Assembly: GCA_016783135.1 (NCBI GenBank)
Contig: JADHXC010000016.1
Span: forward strand, 1 to 41,583
Origin: Dehalococcoidales bacterium
Lineage (GTDB): Bacteria; Chloroflexota; Dehalococcoidia; Dehalococcoidales; Fen-1064
Direction: 5' to 3'
DNA length: 41,583 nt
Shown in pieces: positions 24,617-31,657 of the stretch (position 1 is its first letter; each line of letters opens with the position of its first letter). Position numbers and translations under genes: made by a program. The notes below the pieces were generated by a model. The model did not search any database. It was not told the origin of the DNA and was given only the letters and a program-made list of their open reading frames with translations.

Positions 24617-25948
24617 TTATTCCTCCAGCAACAGCTCTGCGGCGGAGACCGTCATACCATCCGCCGTAGTGTAGCGGTGAGGTCTGGGAGGACGGGCTAC
24701 CCCCATCAGGAAAGCCGCCGCGGCAAACAGACCGATAATTACCATAAATGCCGGCCGGTATGAGCCGATAACATCGAAGACGACATTCATGGCTACCGGA
24801 CCTGCGGCACCAAACCCGAAGGCTACCAGAAAGCCCAGTGAACGAACCAGACCGAGACTGAAACGCCCGAAATAGTTAGCCCAGATTACTCCCTGGATTA
24901 CGGCGATACCGGACATACCGATTCCATAGACTGCCACTGCCAGCCAGAGAAACACCGGCTGCCCCGCCAGCAGGAAGAGGAAAGCCCCCACACCCTGGAT
25001 AACGAAAGGAATGACACGCACGGACACCCTGTCGGAATACTCGGCAACAAACCCCATGAACGGGAGCACCGCCGCCATGATAATAGCACGTACAGTCATC
25101 ACGGTTGCCAGCGTAGCATCACTATATTTCAGGTCCTGAATATAGGCGGCCAGGCTGACATTTATACCCTGAAAGGCCATGCTGCTTATCCCAAGGGAAG
25201 CAGCCAGCAGCCAGAAGCTTCCGGTAGTTAACACCTCACGACGGTTCCACACCGGCTCTCCCGGAGTCAGCTTACCTTCAGAATACTCCTCCCCATTTCT
25301 CAGGTTTCCTTCAGTATCGGGAGCAATCCCGTCCGGATGCAGGCCCATATCCTCCGGTCGGCGGCGCATGAGGATTACCGAAGGGATAAGAACGGCCAAC
25401 CACGTAACTACGGCAAAGACAACAAACATGGTGCGCCAGCCGGAGGAGGCAATCACAAACACGGTTACCGGGACAAAGATTATATTGCTCAGGTTATTTC
25501 CAAGGCGTCCGATGGCGATGGCCCGGCCACGCTTACGGACGAACCAGTTGTTTATGGCTACGTCCGTTACCAGCCCCCCCATGAGGGTGAAGCCAATGGC
25601 CACCACCACGCCCCGCAACAGGTCGAACTGCCAGAGAGCGCTTATCTGGGTTACGCTCAGCATGGTAATACCGACAACGATTGCACCGATGGGCATCAGC
25701 ACACGGGGGCCGTACCGGTCAATGAAGGGACCGACAATGGGAGAAATCAGCGCCTCGGTTACACGGGCAATAGTCTGGACAGCGGCAACGCTGCTACGAC
25801 TCCAGCCGAATTCATTCCCAAACGGCTTGAAGAAGAACCCCAGCATGGAGGAGTAATGCTCGGCATAAGCGAGATGTGCCAGGAAGGAGGCACCCACTAT
25901 ATTCCAGCCGTAGAAGTAGCGGGGCTTCCTGCGTATCGTGGTTGTCAC
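24617..25948 (-). CDS. MFS transporter
   Basis: A 443-aa major facilitator superfamily permease with about twelve hydrophobic segments and a charged central loop (residues ~205-235). Family features are FYGWNIVGASFLAH at the N-terminus, FIDRYGPRVLMPIG (loop 2-3 motif A region) and RRRPEDMGLHPDG before the second half, as in oxalate/formate-antiporter-like and monocarboxylate-type MFS proteins. The start is GTG 25948. No Shine-Dalgarno is seen; an extended -10-like TGTAGAAT ends 7 nt upstream, so the mRNA may be leaderless. The esterase gene follows, suggesting uptake and hydrolysis of one compound class. Confidence 0.88.
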   Translation of the reverse strand: MTTTIRRKPRYFYGWNIVGASFLAHLAYAEHYSSMLGFFFKPFGNEFGWSRSSVAAVQTIARVTEALISPIVGPFIDRYGPRVLMPIGAIVVGITMLSVTQISALWQFDLLRGVVVAIGFTLMGGLVTDVAINNWFVRKRGRAIAIGRLGNNLSNIIFVPVTVFVIASSGWRTMFVVFAVVTWLAVLIPSVILMRRRPEDMGLHPDGIAPDTEGNLRNGEEYSEGKLTPGEPVWNRREVLTTGSFWLLAASLGISSMAFQGINVSLAAYIQDLKYSDATLATVMTVRAIIMAAVLPFMGFVAEYSDRVSVRVIPFVIQGVGAFLFLLAGQPVFLWLAVAVYGIGMSGIAVIQGVIWANYFGRFSLGLVRSLGFLVAFGFGAAGPVAMNVVFDVIGSYRPAFMVIIGLFAAAAFLMGVARPPRPHRYTTADGMTVSAAELLLEE

Positions 25949-26069
25949 ACGGGTATTCTACACCATATCGCAATACAGGAAACACCCTTAAACCAAAATT
26001 GTTGACATCTTGCTGTATGGTGGGCTAGTTTGTATTACCGGGCATGATAGTTGTGTCAAGGAGTATGCT

Positions 26070-27416
26070 ATGGATGAATTTAATGCCTACGTCGAGACCA
26101 ATGCGGAACGCTTCATCGAGGAACTGAAGGGGTTCTGCCGCCAGCCAAGCATTGCTGCCCAGGGTATCGGTCTGGAAGAGATGGCGGAACTGGTACGCGC
26201 AAGGATGGAGAAACTTGGTGTCGATGTCCGTCTGATGCCGCTGGAGGGTGGCCCACCCATCGTCTACGGGGAGTTAGGAGAAGGTCGGCGCACCCTGCTA
26301 ATCTACAACCACTACGACGTGCAGCCCCCCGACCCTCTTGATGAATGGGTATCGGAGCCTTTCGACCCCCAGGTCCGGGAAGGAACGCTATACGCCCGCG
26401 GCGTGGCCGACAACAAGGGAGACCTGCTGGCCCGCCTGCAGGCCGTCGAGTCTTATCAGACCACGATGGGCAAGCTTCCCCTCAAGCTCAAGTGGATTAT
26501 CGAGGGCGAAGAGGAGGTGGGCAGCCCCCACCTGCCTGCATTCGCCGCCGAACATGCCGAACTGCTCTCCGCCGATGGCTGTATCTGGGAGGCCGGCGGC
26601 AAGGACATGAAGGAGCGGCCAACTATCACGTTAGGACTGAAAGGCATCATGTATCTCGAACTCAGGGCTCACGGTGCCAGCAGTGACCTCCACTCCTCGC
26701 TGGCTACCATTGTCCCCAATCCGGCGTGGCGTCTCGTCTGGGCTCTCAACACGCTGAAGGATGAGAATGACAACATCCTGGTTGATGGCCTCCTGGAGCA
26801 TGTGGTCGAACCTACTCAGGCGGAGATGGAAATGCTGGCCGCCATTCCCTTCGAGGGAGATATGATGCTGGCCAACTTCGGCATACCTCGATTCATACGG
26901 GGGCTGACCGGCATTGAAGCACTGAAAAAGCACCTCTACGAGCCGACCTGTACCATCTGCGGTTTCAAAACGGGCTACATCGAACAGGGCACCAAGACCG
27001 TGCTGCCCAGGACAGCCATGGTCAAACTCGATTTTCGGCTGGTGCCCGACCTGGAGCCAGAAATGATACTGGACCTGCTGCGCAAGCACCTGGACAGACG
27101 GGGGTTCACCGATATCGAAGTGGTCACCGGACATGGCGAGCATCCTGCCAAATCGCCACCGGACGCACCTGTCGTGAAGGCTGCCATCGCTGCCGCTGAG
27201 GCAGTCTACGACCAGAGCCCTGTCATCGTTCCGTTGATGGCCGGTAGCGGTCCCATGTATCCCCTTACCCAGGCATTCGGAACACCGGCCTTCTCGACCG
27301 GCGTCGGCCATGCCCGGAGCGGTGCTCACGCTCCCAACGAGAGCATCCAACTGGATGACTACTACCAGGGTATCCGCTTCATCGGAGAACTGATTCGCCG
27401 GTTCGGTACTGTATAG
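26070..27416 (+). CDS. M20 family metallopeptidase (dipeptidase-like)
   Basis: A 448-aa cytoplasmic zinc peptidase of the M20 family, similar to ArgE/DapE/carnosinase-type enzymes. Metal ligands are visible: H81 with D83 (YNHYDVQPP), D114 (GVADNKGD), the catalytic and ligand Glu pair in EGEEEVGS, and the late His in GAHAPNE. The inserted dimerisation domain covers about residues 200-315 (LGLKGIMYLELRAHG onward). The start is ATG 26070 with AAGGAG 7 nt upstream; a longer frame from 26010 has no ribosome site. It is divergent from the MFS transporter, across 121 bp. Confidence 0.92.
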   Translation: MDEFNAYVETNAERFIEELKGFCRQPSIAAQGIGLEEMAELVRARMEKLGVDVRLMPLEGGPPIVYGELGEGRRTLLIYNHYDVQPPDPLDEWVSEPFDPQVREGTLYARGVADNKGDLLARLQAVESYQTTMGKLPLKLKWIIEGEEEVGSPHLPAFAAEHAELLSADGCIWEAGGKDMKERPTITLGLKGIMYLELRAHGASSDLHSSLATIVPNPAWRLVWALNTLKDENDNILVDGLLEHVVEPTQAEMEMLAAIPFEGDMMLANFGIPRFIRGLTGIEALKKHLYEPTCTICGFKTGYIEQGTKTVLPRTAMVKLDFRLVPDLEPEMILDLLRKHLDRRGFTDIEVVTGHGEHPAKSPPDAPVVKAAIAAAEAVYDQSPVIVPLMAGSGPMYPLTQAFGTPAFSTGVGHARSGAHAPNESIQLDDYYQGIRFIGELIRRFGTV

Positions 27417-27851
27417 CGGGGGTGTTCCCCGGACATAGTGGGGTTGGTCGGAAGGGTTTTCCATCACCCTGCCAGTAGCCTCAGGGTTGCCCCGGGAACA
27501 GTGCCGTACAGGTATTGTAGTATAGGATTATTAGTGATATTATATTGGGTAGTGGTTTTAGTTCAGGTTATTTTCTCTTTCGGTAAGTCTCCTGTGAGAC
27601 TATCGCGGACTTATCCAGGCACTGGATAACCCCAACTCAAACCAGCCGACTGGTATGAAGGAGGTCGTCCAGTGGTGCTCCGAGACGAATCTATTGTGCG
27701 TTCCCGTTGCAGGCCATCCCCGTCAACACTAACGACGACCATCCATTCCACAGGTCCAATCCCGCCGGTAGGCCTGACTGCTGTTCTTCATGATGGCCAC
27801 CGTCAAAGCATGACATCACCCGGGAACACTACGGAATAGAAGGAGACCAAC
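27417..27851. other. Intergenic region: repeat end plus long leader of RRM gene
   Basis: This 435-bp gap holds one end of the MITE-like element (27440-27475) nested inside a wider inverted repeat (27423-27432 with 27492-27500). An AT-rich stretch follows with a possible promoter (TTGTAG at 27515, 17 nt, TATTAT at 27538). I see no coding frame. If the promoter is right, the RRM gene has a ~300-nt 5' leader. Confidence 0.45.
27440..27475. repeat. MITE-like element, partial copy 3 (one terminus)
   Basis: GGGGTTGGTCGGAAGGG followed by TTTTCCATCACCCTGCCAG matches, in reverse orientation, the first ~35 bp of the element at 34712 and the terminus of the one at 2071. The rest of the element is missing. 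Confidence 0.55.
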
Positions 27852-28202
27852 ATGCGTATCTACGTGGGCAACCTATCCTACAATGTAACTGAGGAAGAAC
27901 TGCGCCAGGAGTTCGCCGCCTTCGGGGAAGTGGAATCTGTAAGCGTCGTGACAGACAGGAACACCGGTCGACCCAGAGGGTTTGCATTTGTCGAAATGCC
28001 TACCAAATCCGAAGGTGACGCTGCAATCGCTGCCGTTAACGGGAAAACACTTGACTACCGCACTCTTGTCGTCAACGAGGCTCGCCCTCGCACCGACAGC
28101 GGAGGCGGTCGTTCCTTCGGTGGTGGTGGCGGTGGCAGACGAGAGGGTGGGGGCGGCGGCGGTGGCTTTGGTCGAAGGGACGACAGACGCCGAAGGTTCT
28201 AA
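27852..28202 (+). CDS. Glycine-rich RRM RNA-binding protein
   Basis: A 116-aa protein with one RNA recognition motif. RNP2 is IYVGNL (residues 3-8) and RNP1 is RGFAFVEM (about 42-49). It ends in a ~35-residue Gly/Arg-rich tail that ends DDRRRRF. It is like the cyanobacterial Rbp-type proteins, which are often cold-induced RNA chaperones. ATG follows GAAGGAGA. It appears monocistronic with a long AT-rich leader upstream, in line with post-transcriptional control, though that is inferred. Its RNA targets are unknown. Confidence 0.93.
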   Translation: MRIYVGNLSYNVTEEELRQEFAAFGEVESVSVVTDRNTGRPRGFAFVEMPTKSEGDAAIAAVNGKTLDYRTLVVNEARPRTDSGGGRSFGGGGGGRREGGGGGGGFGRRDDRRRRF

Positions 28203-28593
28203 TACTACCGGGCATCAGTCAGACCCTATACGGGCAGTACTACTTACCCGGCAGGCCTCTGTGACACGGTATGCTACTCTCAGTCCACCAGCCGGATTTT
28301 TCAGAGGGCGCTGATTGGGCGGCTCGTTGAACACCCACCAGTGGTCAAGGGCGGCAAGAGCCCGATTGCTCAAGGCTTCCATAAGCCTTTCTCCGGTTTG
28401 CGTATTGGTGTTATCCTATTCTCGCAGTGCTGGATAGTCGCAATTCACAGTGTGGACAATCAGTCTGCTGCACCACCAGCCGGGTAGAGCCGGTCCTGTT
28501 CATTCGATTCGACGGCCTCATCTTCTGTGCGGTCGGTCCAACATCTCCGTGGGAAGAATACCTTATTCCCGGAAAGACTGACCCGGAATCTAC
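28203..28593. other. Intergenic region without visible features
   Basis: About 390 bp after the RRM gene. I find no convincing terminator, repeat or coding frame. An 87-codon minus-strand frame (28411-28674) has no ribosome site or recognisable family and covers the M50 promoter, so it is left out. Confidence 0.4.
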
Positions 28594-28622
28594 TTGACAG
28601 GAGTGAATCACGTCTTCAGAAT
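28594..28622 (+). promoter_or_regulatory. Promoter of M50-like gene
   Basis: TTGACA at 28594-28599, a 17-nt spacer and CAGAAT at 28617-28622 (4/6). Confidence 0.5.
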
Positions 28623-28727
28623 AGTCATAGCAATAGCCCTCGTGAATACTGATGAACGGCACCGGCCAGCGCACGGGTGATGGCGCATGCAGAATCTACC
28701 AGTCGCACTGGCCCGAGGTCCGATAAA

Positions 28728-29477
28728 ATGATAGGCATATATACCATCCGGCAGGTGTTTGGAATCCGCCTTCGTGTGCACTACACGTGGTTGATGGCCG
28801 CGGTACTTCTCACAGCCGCTATTGTCACTCAGTTCTCTACCGACTATCCCCTATGGCAGAGGTTAATCCTTGGAGCAGCTGGCACAGTGCTGTTCTTCCT
28901 TGTCGTTGTCGCCCGGGAGTTCGTCCTCGCCGTCATTTCTGCCAGTAAAGGTATGACGATAAACGTCATCACACTCTTTGTTTTTGGCGGATTACACCAG
29001 GTAGAGAAGGATACCACCGTCCCGGCCCTTGAGCTGCTGCAATCTGCAATCGGACAGCTAATTAACCTGCTTACAGCAGGGATTTTCACCGCCGCCTACT
29101 TTCTACTGGTACATACCGGTAATATAATCGTTGATGTGCTTATGCAGTGGCTGGCGTTTATCTGGTTCATGCTGGCCATTCTTCACTTCGTACCGGGTTT
29201 CCCTCTGGATGGAGGCAGGGCGCTGCGAGCACTTCTCTGGCGTCTTACCGGCAACTATGAAAAGGCGACTCGCACAGTTGGCTGGATAGGGTGGACTATC
29301 GGGTTGCTCGCCTCTATGGGAGGGATTACACTACTGGTCCTGACACAGGAATGGTTTACCGGGGTGCTGCTCGTAGCTGTTGGCCTGGTGCTTCAGAACG
29401 CAGCAACGCATGGTCGCCGACTTGCCGCACAGACCGGCGCTCTCGCCGGTGAACAGCAGAGCATCCAGAAAGACTAA
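28728..29477 (+). CDS. M50 site-2 protease homologue lacking the HExxH motif
   Basis: A 249-aa multi-pass membrane protein of the SpoIVFB/rip family. It begins with the family start FGIRLRVHYTW and has ITLFVFGGLHQVEKD and the second metal motif FVPGFPLDGGRALRA. Where homologues carry HELGH it reads REFVL (residues 63-67, bases 28914-28928): both zinc-binding His are absent and only the Glu remains. It is therefore probably not an active protease, and may be a pseudoenzyme or membrane scaffold. ATG 28728 is chosen because homologues start here and GAGG lies about 9-10 nt upstream; a longer GTG/ATG start at 28677/28680 is possible. It ends overlapping the convergent hydrolase gene by 4 nt. Confidence 0.85.
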   Translation: MIGIYTIRQVFGIRLRVHYTWLMAAVLLTAAIVTQFSTDYPLWQRLILGAAGTVLFFLVVVAREFVLAVISASKGMTINVITLFVFGGLHQVEKDTTVPALELLQSAIGQLINLLTAGIFTAAYFLLVHTGNIIVDVLMQWLAFIWFMLAILHFVPGFPLDGGRALRALLWRLTGNYEKATRTVGWIGWTIGLLASMGGITLLVLTQEWFTGVLLVAVGLVLQNAATHGRRLAAQTGALAGEQQSIQKD

Positions 29478-30925
29478 TCATTCTGCCACAAGGTCTTTTC
29501 GGTAATCCGGTTAATTATCTGCGTCCGGCGGCTTTCCGTGTAATAGGCCCGCCACTCTGCCTTGAACCACCTGAAAGGACTCTGCGCTTCCGCCCACAAC
29601 CGCAGCCTGATGTCGCGAGGGTCATCAGTCAGCCAAAACGCATCTATTACCGTGGCCAGTGGTGTGCCACCGGTTATTTCCACTTCGTAATGACTGCGTC
29701 CGACTCTCTGGGGCAGCAGACCCCGATTATAGATGGCCCAGTTCACCCGTACGGTGTTTCTCGGTGCTGCCCTGGTTTTCACATAGAGACGGCAATCGAA
29801 CGGGTCCTCAGGGTTCAGCCAACGCAGTTCCATGATTCCGGTAAGCAACGGAAAGGACATCTGCGTCACCTGTGTTCTGCTCCGTTTGTACTCCTGAGAA
29901 CGTTCACCGACAACATCTTCCCACTCTCGCCACTCCGTCCAGGAATCATTGGTATGCCGCAGTGTGCCGATGCTGGCAATGGTTTCGCCAAATACATCAT
30001 CCCACTTATCCGTTCCCAGCAGCCAATCAGCCCTTTGCTCAAGGTCCCCGCCTCTGGCAAGTACCGCGCACTCTATGGATTCCCCCAGTATATAACGGAG
30101 GATTCGGTCCGCCAGAAGCGAGGCGACCTCATCCTGCTCAGCGAAATCACTGTGACCGTGTTCACCGTAGTAGACAACATCGGCGCCATCCGAGTATTGA
30201 GCCGTGAGAGGCACCACGCCGTCGTCCATATCCCTCGGCCATACATCAACCCCGGTACTGTCGAACTGCGGACTGAGAGGCGCCTTTTCTGCCGATATGA
30301 AAGCGAGCCAGTATTTCCTGGTGCTCACCCACTCTCCTCCTTCAGAACTGTCCATAAAAAGCAGGGATTCGCACACGCCTTCATCGGCACCCATCAAGAA
30401 CGTCTGGCAATACTCCAGCACAGGACTACCACCGGGTGTATAATACCGCTCCAGTTTCTTAATGGGGCTATTAATGGTTATCACCGCCACTACCTTATCA
30501 GCTATCCCGTTGATGTTCTGCGACACGGCGTAGAGTGCTGCCTTACCCCCCATGCTGTGCCCGACAAGGATAAGGTTATCCTTACCCTGGAAGTGCTCGT
30601 CGATGCTATCGACGATGTTATGAGCCCAGGTATCGACATCTTCGTAGCCGGGATAGCATCTTGCCATGGTATTGATGCGCAGAGTGGTGCCGGGGTTGGC
30701 CTGCTCGTAGAGGAAGTTAAACGTCAGCAGTTGTTCTTCAAGTAAGTCGGAAAGAAGCTGAAAAGTACAGCAGTCGCTGCCCATACCATGCAGGAATACG
30801 AAGTTGAGCTCTTTGACCTTAATACTGACCGGTGGCGCTGATTGTGTCGAGCCAGGGAAAGCAACCAGGATACACAGGCATATGACCACCAGCAGCGATA
30901 CTCGTCTTATAGCGCGAATGAACAT
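29474..30925 (-). CDS. Secreted alpha/beta hydrolase (lipase-like)
   Basis: A 483-aa exported hydrolase. A Sec signal peptide occupies residues 1 to about 30 (positive FIRAIRR, a hydrophobic core VSLLVVICLCILVAF, then a likely cut after STQSA). The fold follows: FVFLHGMGSD (oxyanion), VGHSMGGKAAL (nucleophile Ser elbow), DGVVPLTAQYSDGAD (probable acid) and YGEHGHSDF (His). The C-terminal ~180 residues do not resemble the hydrolase core and may be a binding domain. ATG 30925 follows GGTGATGAG; a GTG seven codons earlier is an alternative. The substrate is probably a lipid or ester, not determined. Confidence 0.82.
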   Translation of the reverse strand: MFIRAIRRVSLLVVICLCILVAFPGSTQSAPPVSIKVKELNFVFLHGMGSDCCTFQLLSDLLEEQLLTFNFLYEQANPGTTLRINTMARCYPGYEDVDTWAHNIVDSIDEHFQGKDNLILVGHSMGGKAALYAVSQNINGIADKVVAVITINSPIKKLERYYTPGGSPVLEYCQTFLMGADEGVCESLLFMDSSEGGEWVSTRKYWLAFISAEKAPLSPQFDSTGVDVWPRDMDDGVVPLTAQYSDGADVVYYGEHGHSDFAEQDEVASLLADRILRYILGESIECAVLARGGDLEQRADWLLGTDKWDDVFGETIASIGTLRHTNDSWTEWREWEDVVGERSQEYKRSRTQVTQMSFPLLTGIMELRWLNPEDPFDCRLYVKTRAAPRNTVRVNWAIYNRGLLPQRVGRSHYEVEITGGTPLATVIDAFWLTDDPRDIRLRLWAEAQSPFRWFKAEWRAYYTESRRTQIINRITEKTLWQND

Positions 30926-31093
30926 CTCATCACCGGTCAATTCCACCTTGAAGTCTTTTTTATTACTACTGAGCCGGTTCTAACAGTCTATCCTATGGAT
31001 ACTGTAGAAGCCCGTGCGTCCTCTGTCAAGGTTGCGCTGGCTGGAATACCTCTGTACCGGAGTGTCACTAATATACCGGGCGAGCACATGGGC

Positions 31094-31122
31094 TTGACAT
31101 TCAGATAACCAGAGGATAAATT
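31094..31122 (+). promoter_or_regulatory. Promoter of MarR-RND operon
   Basis: TTGACA at 31094-31099, a 17-nt spacer and TAAATT at 31117-31122. A perfect palindrome starts 4 bp downstream, at the expected transcription start. Confidence 0.7.
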
Positions 31123-31126
31123 ATTA

Positions 31127-31141
31127 TTAGGTATTACCTAA
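31127..31141. promoter_or_regulatory. Putative MarR operator
   Basis: A perfect 7-bp inverted repeat, TTAGGTA-T-TACCTAA, just 3' of the -10 box and 39 bp before the marR ATG. It is the expected site for autorepression by the MarR protein encoded next. Confidence 0.65.
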
Positions 31142-31180
31142 TGTTATGGTATACACTAATAATCTCTTTGGAGTTGGTAT

Positions 31181-31657
31181 ATGGTGAAGCGAAGCGAGGA
31201 AGACCTGGTGCAATACATCCTGAGAAGGTCCGAAGAGATATATAATACACTTTCACCCGGAGTGCCGACCGAGTGGCTCTCGTCCGATTTGACTGTCGCC
31301 CAGCTGCGTATTCTGCTTGTCCTGCAGTCCCGGGGGCCTACCCGGATGAGTGATATCGCATCCACTCTGAGTGTTACCCTCCCGTCGGCAACCGGCATCG
31401 TGGAGAACCTGGTTAAAAAGGGACTGGTGGAACGGGAAACCGATTCGAAAGACCGAAGGCTGGTCATCTGCAAGATGTCTCCCGCCGGACAGGAAAGCAT
31501 TAACCGGCTCTGGTCATCCGGCCAATTCCAGATGGAGAGGTTACTCGATGGCCTGTCCCTGGTACAACTCCGTAAAGCTGCCGACGTTGCCGACATACTG
31601 TTCAGCAATGTATCAGGAAAGGCGGAGGAGGTGACAGCAGATGAAACGATTGCCTGA
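31181..31657 (+). CDS. MarR-family transcriptional regulator
   Basis: A 158-aa winged-helix regulator: LTVAQLRILLVLQSRGPTRM, then MSDIASTLSVTLPSATGIVENLVKKGLVER (recognition helix) and the wing DSKDRRLVICKMSPAGQ. ATG has GGAG about 8 nt upstream. It overlaps the start of the RND exporter by 17 nt, showing tight coupling. Palindrome and promoter lie directly upstream, so it most likely represses its own operon until an exported compound binds. It is distinct in sequence from the MarR at 16807. Confidence 0.92.
   Translation: MVKRSEEDLVQYILRRSEEIYNTLSPGVPTEWLSSDLTVAQLRILLVLQSRGPTRMSDIASTLSVTLPSATGIVENLVKKGLVERETDSKDRRLVICKMSPAGQESINRLWSSGQFQMERLLDGLSLVQLRKAADVADILFSNVSGKAEEVTADETIA

Noticed and set aside
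28411-28674. 87-codon minus-strand ORF
   Set aside because: No ribosome site or family, and it overlaps the promoter of the M50-like gene.
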